Below are positions 8,703 through 17,552 of a DNA stretch of 64,000 bases, in pieces; within the stretch, counting starts at the first letter, position 1, and every line of letters begins with the position of its first letter. The notes under the pieces were generated by a model, which searched no databases, was not told the DNA's origin, and worked only from the letters and a program-made list of their open reading frames with translations. Origin of the DNA: JAJEEA01 sp965116765. Its GTDB lineage: Bacteria > Acidobacteriota > Vicinamibacteria > Vicinamibacterales > UBA8438. The stretch is from the NCBI GenBank assembly GCA_965116765.1, contig OZ220718.1, positions 5,394,001 through 5,458,000 on the forward strand, in the 5' to 3' direction. The position numbers and the translations under genes are program-made.

Positions 8703-11327
8703 CTAGAACGACACCGACATGTTCATCGAGATGGTGCGCGGCGCTCCCAGCCACGCCGCGTTCTCCACGATGGCGGCAAGGTACGAGGCGTCGAAGAGGT
8801 TGTTCGCGACCAGCGACACCTCGGCCGACTCGAAGCGGTCCGACAGCGACTCGACCGAGAACGTCAGGTAGGCGTCGACCAGCCAGTAGGCGTCGGCGTA
8901 CCAGTCGGCGGTCAGGCTGACCCGCCGCGACGACGTGTACTTCCCGGAGATCCCCATGCCGAGGGGGCCCGAGCGGTCGAGCGACAGGACCCACAGCCGG
9001 TCGGGCACCCCCGTCACGTCGGTGCCCGGCCGGATGTTCTGCGAGGCGTCGGCCAGCGGGTCGCCGGTGCCGACGTACTGCGAGTCGTTGAACGTCCAGG
9101 CGGTGTAGAACGACGTCCGGCCGGGCATCTGCACCGTGGCCGAGAGCTCGACGCCGCGCGTGTCTATGCCGCCGGCGTTGAAGTAGGCGCCGCCGCCGGG
9201 AACGAGGTAGTTGGGGCCGGCGGTGGTCGTGGGCCCGAGGAAGAAGATGCGGTTGTCGAAGTCGATGTCGTACCAGGTGGCCCCGAGGGCGACGCTCTCG
9301 CCCGAGTAGCGCATCCCCACGTCGACGTTCGTGGCGGTCTCGGGCTCGAGGGCGGCGAGGCTCCGGCCCGGCACCTCGAGCAGCCGGTCGGCGAGCGACC
9401 TGAAGTTCTCGGCGTAGCCCGCGAACAGCTCGAGGCCCTCGACCGGGGTCTCGAGAGTCACGCCGCCCGAGAAGAGCAGGTCGGAGTCGGAGTCGACGGC
9501 GAGGCCGGGGTCGACGCCGAACAGGTCGTTGCGGGAGACGTTCACCAGGAACTGCTTGACCCCCCCGGAGATGGCGAGGGGCCCCGCGTAGACGGTGTCC
9601 TCGACGTACCACTTGAAGACCTGCTGCGGGAAGTCCCAGTCGTACTGCTGCCAGTACGGGTTCTCGTCGAAGGTGACGTTGACGCGCGGGTCCAGGATGC
9701 GGTGCCAGTCGCGGCCGAGCATCCGGGTCGAGTCCTCGAGCCAGAGGCCGGCCCGCAGGGTGTTGCCGGCGGCGCCGACGGCGCCCGTCCACTCTTCGTC
9801 GAGGGTGAAGCCGAGCCGGTCCTTGCCGTAGTGGCTGTGGCGGAACGACTGCACCGCGGCGGCCCCGGGGTGGCACGCGGGGTCGACCTCGGGCCCGCCC
9901 GCCCCGTAGTAGTGGAAGATGAACGACGACGCGCAGCCGGGCTGCGGCGCCACCGCCACGAGGTTCCGGTCGACGAAGCGGATCCGCCCCAGGATGTCGC
10001 CGCCCCGCACGGGCGGTCCGCCCATCAGCTCGGACTCGGGGCCGCCGCCGTCGTCCGTCACGTCGACGATGAACGGCGGCAGCCAGTCGCCGCGGCCGCG
10101 GTTCCGGTGATAGTAGGCGCCGGCGCTGAGGGTGGTGGCGTCGTTGAGCGCCCAGTCGGCCTTCAGATAGCCGAAGGTGTTCTTGCGGTAGGTCGACCAG
10201 CCGCGCCGGTAGAACTGGTTGAGGTACGGCACCCCCGGCCAGTCGTCGATGAGGCGGTCCCAGCGGGGGGCGGCCGCGAAGTCGGCGGCCGAGTAGAGGC
10301 GCTGGTAGACGTCCTCGCGAATCTGATCGTAGGAGAAGTACGACGTCAGCTCCAGGCGCCCGTGCGACGAGGCGAGCTTGGCCGCGAGGTGCTCGCGCTC
10401 GTTCCGGGCCGCGCCGTGCACCCAGTCGGTGGCGGTCTGCCGTCCCGCCGAGAGCCACGCCAAGGTCTCGCGGTCGAAGAGCGAGCCGGTGTCGACCCGC
10501 ATGTAGTAGCGCTCGCCGTCGTTCTCCCCGAGGGTGACCGACGCGGTGTAGGTGCGCTCGGTCTCGGGGGCGTCGGTGAGGAAGTTGAAGGTGCCGCCCA
10601 GCGCCTCGACCGAGCGCGAGGCGACGTCGGCGGTGCCCTGCGACACCTCGACGCCGCCGAGGTTGGCGGGGTCGACGAAGCGGTTGGCCTTGGCCCCGCT
10701 CCAGTAGTCGGAGGTGCCGTTGGGGAACCCGTCGATGGTGGTGCCGATCTGCGCCTCGTTGAGGTTGGTCTGGAAGCCGCGGACGGCGACCGAGCTCGAC
10801 CAGTCGTCGAACCCGTAGGTGTCGCCTTCCTGCACCGACACCCCCGGGAGGTTGTCGACGACGGCGACGACGCTGGTGATGGCGGCCTGCTGCTCGAGCA
10901 TCGGCTCGGCGACGACGTTGGTGGCGAAGATCGTCGGCTCGTCGGCGATGACGGACACCGCCTCGAGCAGCCGCTCGATCTCCAGCACGACGTCGAGCGA
11001 GGCGGCGGCGCCGGCCTCGACCGTGACCTGCATCTCCCGCGGCTCGAAGCCGGGGAGGGTGAACCGCACCACGTACTCGGCCGCCGGCAGCATGTCGAAG
11101 ACGAAGCGGCCGTCGGGTCCGGTGACCTGCAGCCGGGCGGCGGGAAGGGGCGCGCCGGTCACCGCGACGGTGACGCCGGGCAGGGCGCCGCCTCCGATGT
11201 CGGAGACCGATCCGTCGATCGTGCCCGTCGACTGCGCGAGGGTCCGCGGCGCCGGCAGCAGGGGCGAAACGACGAGGAGACCGGAGATCAGTGCGGTCTG
11301 CAGTGGGGAACGGAGCAATGACGTCAT
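8703..11327 (-). CDS. TonB-dependent receptor with CarboxypepD-regulatory-like N-terminal domain
   Basis: Outer-membrane transporter energised by TonB; ligand unknown. The start at 11327 is chosen because GAGGAG sits six bases upstream and yields a clean signal peptide ending near APRTLAQS. Residues 30-120 form a carboxypeptidase-regulatory-like beta-sandwich (GTIDGSVSDIGGGALPGVTV). It is followed by a plug domain (SVAVRGFQTNLNEAQIGTTI) and a barrel that ends in a C-terminal Phe (MNMSVSF), as expected for BAM-dependent insertion. The 874-residue length is normal. No TonB, ExbB or substrate-specific enzyme lies nearby. Two copies of a palindrome upstream suggest dedicated regulation. Confidence 0.9.
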   Translation of the reverse strand: MTSLLRSPLQTALISGLLVVSPLLPAPRTLAQSTGTIDGSVSDIGGGALPGVTVAVTGAPLPAARLQVTGPDGRFVFDMLPAAEYVVRFTLPGFEPREMQVTVEAGAAASLDVVLEIERLLEAVSVIADEPTIFATNVVAEPMLEQQAAITSVVAVVDNLPGVSVQEGDTYGFDDWSSSVAVRGFQTNLNEAQIGTTIDGFPNGTSDYWSGAKANRFVDPANLGGVEVSQGTADVASRSVEALGGTFNFLTDAPETERTYTASVTLGENDGERYYMRVDTGSLFDRETLAWLSAGRQTATDWVHGAARNEREHLAAKLASSHGRLELTSYFSYDQIREDVYQRLYSAADFAAAPRWDRLIDDWPGVPYLNQFYRRGWSTYRKNTFGYLKADWALNDATTLSAGAYYHRNRGRGDWLPPFIVDVTDDGGGPESELMGGPPVRGGDILGRIRFVDRNLVAVAPQPGCASSFIFHYYGAGGPEVDPACHPGAAAVQSFRHSHYGKDRLGFTLDEEWTGAVGAAGNTLRAGLWLEDSTRMLGRDWHRILDPRVNVTFDENPYWQQYDWDFPQQVFKWYVEDTVYAGPLAISGGVKQFLVNVSRNDLFGVDPGLAVDSDSDLLFSGGVTLETPVEGLELFAGYAENFRSLADRLLEVPGRSLAALEPETATNVDVGMRYSGESVALGATWYDIDFDNRIFFLGPTTTAGPNYLVPGGGAYFNAGGIDTRGVELSATVQMPGRTSFYTAWTFNDSQYVGTGDPLADASQNIRPGTDVTGVPDRLWVLSLDRSGPLGMGISGKYTSSRRVSLTADWYADAYWLVDAYLTFSVESLSDRFESAEVSLVANNLFDASYLAAIVENAAWLGAPRTISMNMSVSF

Positions 11328-11494
11328 CGGCATCTCCTCGGGGCCTCCGGAGCTGGTGGGGCCTTCCATCGTCTTGCTGCCGGTCCGAGCTCAGAGGCGG
11401 TGGCGGAACGACACGCGGATCGGGGCACGCACGCCTGTCTGCTGCTCCCTCCTGAAGCGTCCATCACGCGTGGGTCGAGTGCCAAGTCGGTCGG

Positions 11495-11514
11495 TAGTGG
11501 CAGTTCTGACACTA
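11495..11514. promoter_or_regulatory. Candidate operator palindrome, copy 1
   Basis: The sequence TAGTGGCAGTTCTGACACTA is a 20-bp inverted repeat with 8 of 10 base pairs matching. It lies 168 bp upstream of the TonB receptor start on the side from which the gene is read. The binding protein is unknown. Confidence 0.45.
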
Positions 11515-11598
11515 TACAGCGCCCGCGGCACAGCGCCCGCGACTCCCTCCTGAAGCGGTCGCGTCCACCACGTGCGGGTCGAGTGCCAAGTCGGTCGG

Positions 11599-11618
11599 TA
11601 GTGGCAGTTCTGACACTA
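11599..11618. promoter_or_regulatory. Candidate operator palindrome, copy 2
   Basis: An identical second copy of the 20-bp inverted repeat TAGTGGCAGTTCTGACACTA lies 104 bp from the first. Exact conservation of the palindrome between repeat copies that differ elsewhere fits a protein-binding site, although recent duplication alone could explain it. Confidence 0.45.
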
Positions 11619-11712
11619 CACAGCGCCCGCGACGAACACGGTGGGCCGGGAGGTAGTGGACACAGGTGCACCGAAAGCGCCTCTTCCGGGCCTCGAAATC
11701 GAAACGAACGGC

Positions 11713-13479
11713 TCAGTACCGGAACAGGTACGACAGCTTCGTGAAGAACGCCCGGTTGGTCTGCCGCAGGGCGGTGGTGGGGAACCGTACCGCGTCGAAC
11801 AGGTCGCCCTGCTGATAGTGGTCGTCGTAGCCGATGAAGAACACGGTGCCGGCGTTGACGCGGTAGGTGAACAGGACGTTGGCGCCGAGGGTCCGGTTCA
11901 GCGAGTTGTACTCCATGATGTTGCGGAGGGCGAGCCGGTTGGTGAGCTGGTAGGTCGTGAACGTGCGCAGGATCTTCACGTCGAAGACCAGCGCCTCGGT
12001 CATCGGGTCGTGCAGGCGGCTGGTGATGAGGGTCACGTCGGCGCTGAGCCGGCTCGTCGGGCGCAGGTTCGTGAACACCGTGGTGTTGACGGACCGGCCC
12101 AGGAACGGGTCGTCGCCGTAGCGGACCTGGTCGCCCCAGTTGAGGAACCCCCCGAACGAGACCTTGCGGCTGGCGCTGGCGCCGCCGCCGATGAACGCCG
12201 AGGTCTTGAGGAAGTCGATGCCGCCGTAGCGCTCCATGTCGCGGTTGACATTGGCGACGGTGATGATGCCGTTGGCCAGGGTGGCCCGCACCCCGAGGCC
12301 CGACTGCTCGTCCTGCAGGATCCCCCCGAAGTCGTAGATCCGGCCGTAGCTGGCGAAGGGGCCCCAGTTGATCACGAGGTTGTCGGGCCACCACTGGTAG
12401 CCGGCGTTGGCCCGGGCGCTCCGGGTGTCGACGCGCTGCACGAACCCGGTGTCGGTGCGGAAGTCCGGGTCGACGGTGTCGAACGACGCGCCGTAGCTGA
12501 GGTTGCGGCCCTGCCGGTTGTAGGCGACGTGGGCGGTGGGTCCGGTGCGCTCGGCCCCCTCGTCGTCTCGGTGCTGCGACCCCGCGTAGAGCATCGTCAG
12601 CGACGACGTGCGGCCGAGGCGGAAGCGGCCGTCGACGGCCGCGACCCGGCTGTAGGCGTCGAGGAACTCCCGGCCCGTCGCCATCATCCCCACCGACGAC
12701 TCCGCGTACAGGTCGTAGCGGGCCCGCCCCACGAACACCTGCGACGTCTTGCCCACGGCGTCGAGGGGCAGGCCGTCCCGCCTGCCCGCCGCCTCGTCGT
12801 TGGCGACGAGGACCCCGAGGGTGGTGTTGCCGACCTTGCCCGTCAGCTTCCCGCCGTAGCGCGGATCGATGATGGTGCGGGTGTGCAGCAGGTTGACCTG
12901 CCCCGGCACCGTGAAGACCTCCTGGCCCTCGAGGAAGAACGGGCGCAGCTCGGGGAAGAAGAGGGGGAAGCGCTGGTTGACCTCGATCTGCGGGGTGTCC
13001 GACTCGATCTGCGAGAAGTCGGGGTTGTAGGTGAAGTCGGCGGTGAGGTTCGGGGTGACCCCGTACTTCAGGTTCAGCGCGCCCTCGGGCTGCGTGGCCT
13101 CTTCGAACGCCCCCGTCCCGGCGTCGAGCGACCCGATGCGGATGGCGGTGACCGTCGGCAGGATCTCCAGGTTGCGGCTCGTCGACAGGCCCGTGAGCCC
13201 GTCGAGCAGGCCCATCTGGGTCAGGAAGCCGGCCAGCCCGCGCGAGACCGGGGACCACACGTCGGCCTCGTCCTTGCCGAAGATCGTCCGCACGATCTGG
13301 AACCCCCATCGGTGGGGCTCGCCCGGACCGCGTTCGGGATAGCGGAGGCTCTTGAACGGAATGGCCATCTCCGCCGTCCAGCCGTCGGCGGCCAGCCTCG
13401 CCGCCGAGTCGAAGAGGGCGTCCCACGACAGGTCGCCGGTGGGGGGCGCGCCCAGCGACGCGGCGAGCGCCGCGCTCAT
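11713..13479 (-). CDS. DUF5916 protein, C-terminal part (beta-barrel outer membrane protein)
   Basis: C-terminal 588 residues of a DUF5916-type protein. It begins with the second half of the carbohydrate-binding-module-9-like domain (WTAEMAIPFKSLRYPERG, then WGFQIVRTIFGKDEADVWSP). A long barrel-like segment of alternating strands follows and ends in KLSYLFRY. The ATG at 13479 overlaps the stop of the upstream part as ATGA, and a GGGGAGG sequence lies just before it, so reinitiation is possible. In relatives both parts form one chain. The split falls in a glycine-rich tract and is more likely a one-base indel than a real gene boundary. Function in this family is unknown; an outer-membrane role is inferred. 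Confidence 0.75.
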   Translation of the reverse strand: MSAALAASLGAPPTGDLSWDALFDSAARLAADGWTAEMAIPFKSLRYPERGPGEPHRWGFQIVRTIFGKDEADVWSPVSRGLAGFLTQMGLLDGLTGLSTSRNLEILPTVTAIRIGSLDAGTGAFEEATQPEGALNLKYGVTPNLTADFTYNPDFSQIESDTPQIEVNQRFPLFFPELRPFFLEGQEVFTVPGQVNLLHTRTIIDPRYGGKLTGKVGNTTLGVLVANDEAAGRRDGLPLDAVGKTSQVFVGRARYDLYAESSVGMMATGREFLDAYSRVAAVDGRFRLGRTSSLTMLYAGSQHRDDEGAERTGPTAHVAYNRQGRNLSYGASFDTVDPDFRTDTGFVQRVDTRSARANAGYQWWPDNLVINWGPFASYGRIYDFGGILQDEQSGLGVRATLANGIITVANVNRDMERYGGIDFLKTSAFIGGGASASRKVSFGGFLNWGDQVRYGDDPFLGRSVNTTVFTNLRPTSRLSADVTLITSRLHDPMTEALVFDVKILRTFTTYQLTNRLALRNIMEYNSLNRTLGANVLFTYRVNAGTVFFIGYDDHYQQGDLFDAVRFPTTALRQTNRAFFTKLSYLFRY

Positions 13480-14669
13480 GCCTCCCCGCCCGCTGCCCGG
13501 GGTCCGGCCCCCCCGCCGCCGGGCCGTCCGCCGCCCCCGCCGCCGCCCCCGCCGGGCATGCGCTCGGCGCTCGACTCGAGCAGCGAGTCGGCCTGCACCC
13601 CGTAGCCGTTCACCGAGAAGACGTAGGCGCGCTGCTGGTCGAGGAACGGGTCGAAGTAGACGGCCACCGTGTCGTCGATGAACGTCTGGTCGCGGTCGGC
13701 CCGGTTGGCGCGGATCAGGGCGGGGTCGGAGTAGTGCGCCCGGATGCCGAAGTAGAGGTTGTCGTTGTCGTAGGCGATGAGGACCTCGGTGTCCTCGGTG
13801 GCCGGGGCCCCGTCGAGGGGGCGCTGCTGCACGAAGTCGGCGATGCGCGTGGCCCGCTCCCAGACCGGGTCGTCGAGGGTCCCGTCGATGCGGGGGGCGG
13901 CGGCGGTGCGCTCGGGACGCACGCTGGGGCGGCCGGTGAGAATGCCGGCGCCGCTGGCGATGCCGAGCCCGGCCGTCCCGCCGGCCGGGGCCGGGACCGC
14001 GGCGCCGCCCGAGGCCCGGCCCGGGACGTCCCCGCCGGCCGGCGCCGGGTCCGCCGTCGGCAGGGGTGTCGAGGGAGGGGCGGAGAAGGGAAGGGGCGGC
14101 TCGCCGCGAGGCCTCGGCGGCGGGGTGTCCGCCCGCCGGCGTCCGGCGGCGGGAGGCCGGCCCGGCTGGAGCATTCCGGTGCGGAATCGTCCCGTGGACA
14201 GGCCGGCCGCAAGCTCGCCGGCGATTCGGTCCTGCAGTGCGAAGATCTCGTGCCGCTCGCCGTCGACCCTGACCGCGTGGAGCACGACGGCCGAAGGCAG
14301 GTCGACGATGCGGGCGTTGACGCGGAGCCGCTGCCCGATCTGCTGATAGCTGCCGGTGACCGCCCGGCGTGCGCCGAGCCGGCGGTGCAGCCGCCCGAGG
14401 TCTCCGGCCGGGTCGTTCGCGGCGCCGGCGAGGGGTAGCCGGCCGACCACGGTCAGGCCGCGCGCCTCGAGCTCGGCCGTCAGCGTCTCCGCGATGCCTT
14501 CGCCCAGCCAGGCGTCTTCGGGGTCGGGCGAGAGGTTCGTGAACGCGAGCACCGCGATGGGTTCGGAGCCGCCCGGCGCGTCCGGCGCCTGCGCCCTGAC
14601 GCCGCCGCCCGAGCCCGCCAGGGCGGGCAGGAGGCAGACGGCGGCGAGGGTGCGTGCGAAGCGGGTCAT
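13476..14669 (-). CDS. DUF5916 protein, N-terminal part (TolB-N-like and CBM9-like domains)
   Basis: Starts at 14669 behind CCGGAGAATCG with a signal peptide (MTRFARTLAAVCLLPALAGS). Residues 35-165 resemble the FlgO/TolB-N-type domain often placed before TPR or adenylate cyclase modules (PIAVLAFTNLSPDPEDAWLG; VTGSYQQIGQRLRVNARI). After a Pro/Ala-rich linker comes the first half of a CBM9-like domain (RIDGTLDDPVWERATRIADF; EVLIAYDNDNLYFGIRAHY). Translation ends in a poly-glycine segment at 13476, in the middle of that domain. A CBM9 domain cut in two cannot fold normally, so this and the following gene are probably one protein of about 980 residues broken by a frameshift. Confidence 0.75.
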   Translation of the reverse strand: MTRFARTLAAVCLLPALAGSGGGVRAQAPDAPGGSEPIAVLAFTNLSPDPEDAWLGEGIAETLTAELEARGLTVVGRLPLAGAANDPAGDLGRLHRRLGARRAVTGSYQQIGQRLRVNARIVDLPSAVVLHAVRVDGERHEIFALQDRIAGELAAGLSTGRFRTGMLQPGRPPAAGRRRADTPPPRPRGEPPLPFSAPPSTPLPTADPAPAGGDVPGRASGGAAVPAPAGGTAGLGIASGAGILTGRPSVRPERTAAAPRIDGTLDDPVWERATRIADFVQQRPLDGAPATEDTEVLIAYDNDNLYFGIRAHYSDPALIRANRADRDQTFIDDTVAVYFDPFLDQQRAYVFSVNGYGVQADSLLESSAERMPGGGGGGGGGRPGGGGAGPRAAGGEA

Positions 14670-15103
14670 CGATTCTCCGGGTGCGGGGGCCGGAAGGGGC
14701 CCGCGGCGGTGACGCCAAACAAGCGATCGTAGTCCATTCGGCGCGCGGAGACACGCCGGACTACGCCGGACGCCGCCTGGAACAGGCGGTCGCGGGCCGC
14801 CGGTGGCTTCCGTGCCGATGCGTTGACCCGGCCCGGACGGCCGTGCCGTTCGGTTCGGCGTCGCGGTGATGCAATCGATGGCTTCCGTGGCAATGCGTCG
14901 ACCCGGACTGGACCGCCGTGCCGTTCGGGTCGGCGCCGCCGTGATGCAATCGATGGCTTCCGTGGCGATGCGTCGACCCGGACTGGACCGCCGTGCCGTT
15001 CGGGTCGGCGTCGCCGTGATGCAATTCCTTGTCGCGAAGATCGGCGGTGGGAGATAGCATGTGCACGGTTCGGTTCGTGCACCTTCCGCGAAAGGACGCC
15101 GTG
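14670..15103. other. Intergenic region between divergent DUF5916 and decarboxylase-like genes
   Basis: 434 bp with no supportable gene. About half is a 75-bp tandem repeat (listed separately). Open frames through the repeat in several phases only reflect its period being a multiple of three. A TAGCAT box at 15055-15060 could serve the gene at 15104. Confidence 0.5.
14805..15030. repeat. 75-bp tandem repeat, three copies
   Basis: Units begin at 14805, 14880 and 14955 with GGCTTCCGTGGCGATGCGT and end with GTGATGCAATCGAT. Copies two and three are nearly identical and the first is more diverged. Confidence 0.9.
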
Positions 15104-16348
15104 ATGCCCGCAAGACCGTCGATCGCCCGCGCCGCCGCGTGCCTCGCCGCCGCCGGGACCGCCCTGTTGGCCGCCGCGCCCGCCGCGGCGCAGCTCCGGC
15201 CCGATCCGCCGGGAACGGCGGCGCTCGTCCGGCTCGACGAGCCCCGCATCGCCCCGCTGCCGGAGTCGCAGTGGACGGACGAGCACCGCGCCCGGGTGGA
15301 CCGCTGGGCCCCCGAGGTGCGCATCGGCAACGCCTTCCGAACGCTGCTGCACGTGCCCGAGCTCGTCGACGCGGTCATGCCGTTCCGCGTCTACATCACC
15401 CGCGAGACGACGATTCCCCCCCGCCACCGCGAGCTGCTGATCCTGCGCACGGCGTGGCTCACGCAGAACCGCCATCTGTGGGCCGACCACGCGCCGACGG
15501 CCCGCCTCGTCGGGCTCACGGCCGACGAGGTGAGCCGGATCGCGGAGGGACCGGCCGCGCCGGGGTGGTCGCCCTTCGAGGCGACGCTGCTGCGGCTGGC
15601 CGACGAGCTCTACCGCAACTCGTCGGTCCGCGACGCGGTGTGGGCCGCCCTCGACGAGCGCTACGACCTGCTCGAGCTCGTCGACGCGGTGATGACCGTC
15701 AACCAGACCACCCTGCTCGCGATGCTGCTCAACTCGTTCGGCGTCCAGCCCGACGCCGACGCCCTCGCCCGCTGGCCGGCCGACGTGCCCTGGCGGCTCG
15801 ACGTGGCCGACCCCGAGCCGCCGCTGCGCGAGCCGCGGGTGGCGCCCCTCGAGGGGCCGGGCATCCGGGTGGGCCGCACCTTCGGGCGCCATCCCCGCAT
15901 GCAGGCGGCGCGCAGCGGGCAGTCGGGCTACGTGAACCGCGTCTCGCCGCTCACCCCGTACTACCGCGAGCTGCTGATCCTGCGCATCGGCTGGAACTGC
16001 CAGGCCGTCTACGAGTGGGCGAAGCACGTGGGCAGCGTGGGCCGCGCCCGCGACCACGGCCTCGAGCCGGAGCGCATCGCCCTCGGGCGCGACGCGGGGT
16101 GGGACCCGTTCGAGCAGGCCCACGTGCGGGCCGCCGACGAGATCTACCGGGACGGTATCATTGCCGACGACACGTGGGCGGACCTGGCGTCGCGCTACGA
16201 CACCCGCGAGATGATGAGCGTGGTGATGACGGTGGCCAACTACCGCCTGGTGTCGATGTCGCTCAACGTCCTGGGGGTGCAGCCGCAGGAGACCGACGAG
16301 CTCTTCCCGGCCGAGGCCGTCGCCGCTCTGGCCGAGCTGACGAGGTAA
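15104..16348 (+). CDS. Exported protein with two carboxymuconolactone decarboxylase-like domains
   Basis: The start at 15104 follows AAAGGA and gives a signal peptide (RAAACLAAAGTALLAAAPAAAA-type, cut near AQLRPD). Two CMD/AhpD-like domains occur in tandem, with matching cores RHRELLILRTAWLTQNRHLW (residues about 107-126) and YYRELLILRIGWNCQAVYEW (about 286-305). AhpD-type peroxidases use a CXXC pair. Here the first domain has no Cys at that site and the second has a single Cys, so peroxidase activity is doubtful. The gene is followed by a gluconolactonase-like gene and a PQQ dehydrogenase on the same strand, suggesting periplasmic oxidation of small organic substrates. The substrate cannot be named. 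Confidence 0.85.
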   Translation: MPARPSIARAAACLAAAGTALLAAAPAAAQLRPDPPGTAALVRLDEPRIAPLPESQWTDEHRARVDRWAPEVRIGNAFRTLLHVPELVDAVMPFRVYITRETTIPPRHRELLILRTAWLTQNRHLWADHAPTARLVGLTADEVSRIAEGPAAPGWSPFEATLLRLADELYRNSSVRDAVWAALDERYDLLELVDAVMTVNQTTLLAMLLNSFGVQPDADALARWPADVPWRLDVADPEPPLREPRVAPLEGPGIRVGRTFGRHPRMQAARSGQSGYVNRVSPLTPYYRELLILRIGWNCQAVYEWAKHVGSVGRARDHGLEPERIALGRDAGWDPFEQAHVRAADEIYRDGIIADDTWADLASRYDTREMMSVVMTVANYRLVSMSLNVLGVQPQETDELFPAEAVAALAELTR

Positions 16349-16360
16349 CTGCTGCGACCG

Positions 16361-16404
16361 CGCGACCTTCGGTCGCGTTGGGAGTTTCGCTGGCGCGAAG
16401 CTCC
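16361..16404 (+). terminator. Two consecutive hairpins between genes
   Basis: CGCGACC-TTC-GGTCGCG at 16361-16377 is a perfect 7-bp stem. It is followed by an imperfect stem from GGAGTTTCGC to GCGAAGCTCC at 16381-16404. There is no U-tract, so these may be intercistronic processing or attenuation signals rather than a terminator. Confidence 0.4.
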
Positions 16405-16446
16405 TGCGCGCCGGCTCCCATGTTCGAGAGTGTGACTGAGGTGACC

Positions 16447-17514
16447 ATGAACCGCCGATCCGTAGACCGACGCACGTTTCTGTCCGCGTTCGCCGCCGGG
16501 GCCGTGGGGGCGGCCGGCGCCGCCGCGCCGCTGCTCGCCCGGCAGCAGCCCGCGATTCCGCCCTATCAGCCGCGCGACTGGTCGGGGAACACGCCGCTCC
16601 GCTATCCCGATCCCGACATCATCGCCCTCGACCCCCGGTTCCGCCGCTACATCCTGTTCAACACCCCGATCCGCCGCCACTACACCGGCACCCTCTGGGC
16701 GGAGGGTCCGGCGTGGAACGGGGTGGGCCGCTACCTGGTGTGGAGCGACATTCCCAACAACCGCCAGATGCGGTGGATCGAGGACGACGGCCGGGTCACC
16801 GAGTTCCGCAACCCGTCGGGCTACAGCAACGGCAACACCTTCGACCACGAGGGCCGGCAGCTCTCGTGCGAGCACGGGGGGCGCCGGGTCGCCCGCTACG
16901 AGCAGTCGGGCGAGGTGACGGTCATCGCCGACAGCTACGAGGGGCGGCCGCTGAACTCGCCCAACGACGTGGTGGTGCATCCCGACCGCAGCATCTGGTT
17001 CACCGACCCGCCGTACGGCGTGCGCGGCGACTACGAGGGCTTCCGGGCCGAGGCCGAGCTGCCCCTGTCCGTCTACCGGGTCGACGGGCAGACCGGCGAG
17101 ATCGCGCGGGTCACCGACGACATCGGGGCCCCCAACGGCATCTGCTTCTCGCCCGACTACGACCGGCTCTACGTGGCCGACACCGGCAGCGGGCGGGAGA
17201 TCCGGGTCTGGGACGTCGACGGGACCCGCCTCCGCAACGGGCGGCGGCACGTGCAGCTCACCATGCCCGGCGATCCGGACACCATCTCGGGGGCCGACGG
17301 CATGCGCTGCGACGTCGACGGCAACATCTGGGCCGGCGCCCGCCCCGGCGTGCAGATCGTGGCCCCGGACGGCGACACCATCGGCGTCATCCGGCTCCCC
17401 GAGGTCTGCGCGAACGTCTGCTTCGGCGGGGCGAAGCGCAACCGGCTGTTCATGACGGCCAGCCAGTCGCTCTACTCGGTGTACGTGGGGGTGCGCGGCG
17501 CGGGGATCGCGTAG
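16447..17514 (+). CDS. Tat-exported SMP-30/gluconolactonase-like beta-propeller
   Basis: A 355-residue protein starting at 16447 with a twin-arginine signal (RRSVDRRTFLSAFAAGAVGA). The mature part is a six-bladed SMP-30/gluconolactonase/LRE-type propeller. Signatures include EGPAWNGVGRYLVWSDIPNN, NSPNDVVVHPDRSIWFTDPP and GADGMRCDVDGNIWAGARPG, which carry the Glu, Asn and Asp that bind the catalytic divalent metal in this family. It probably hydrolyses a lactone in the periplasm. It lies between a CMD-like protein and a PQQ dehydrogenase, which fits opening of a lactone made by sugar or alcohol oxidation, but the substrate is not known. Confidence 0.88.
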   Translation: MNRRSVDRRTFLSAFAAGAVGAAGAAAPLLARQQPAIPPYQPRDWSGNTPLRYPDPDIIALDPRFRRYILFNTPIRRHYTGTLWAEGPAWNGVGRYLVWSDIPNNRQMRWIEDDGRVTEFRNPSGYSNGNTFDHEGRQLSCEHGGRRVARYEQSGEVTVIADSYEGRPLNSPNDVVVHPDRSIWFTDPPYGVRGDYEGFRAEAELPLSVYRVDGQTGEIARVTDDIGAPNGICFSPDYDRLYVADTGSGREIRVWDVDGTRLRNGRRHVQLTMPGDPDTISGADGMRCDVDGNIWAGARPGVQIVAPDGDTIGVIRLPEVCANVCFGGAKRNRLFMTASQSLYSVYVGVRGAGIA

Positions 17515-17552
17515 TCGCGGACGCCGTTGACGAAGACGTGAGGAGGTTCGGG

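Larger units (their letters stand above)
11445..11632. repeat. Two-copy direct repeat of about 85-90 bp upstream of the TonB receptor
   Basis: Copy one spans about 11445-11527 and copy two about 11543-11632. Both run from CTCCCTCCTGAAGCG through GTCGAGTGCCAAGTCGGTCG to CAGCGCCCGCG. The second copy has a six-base insertion near its start. Within the shared core of 50 or more bases only one base differs. Confidence 0.85.
11328..11712. other. Intergenic control region of the TonB receptor gene
   Basis: 385 bp without a gene, between the receptor start and the stop of the DUF5916 gene, both read on the minus strand. It is dominated by a direct repeat carrying a palindrome in each copy (listed separately). 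Confidence 0.6.

Noticed and set aside
14805..15030. A repeat protein encoded by the 75-bp tandem repeat
   Set aside because: Several frames on both strands stay open only because the unit is a multiple of three. None has a ribosome site or a plausible protein context.
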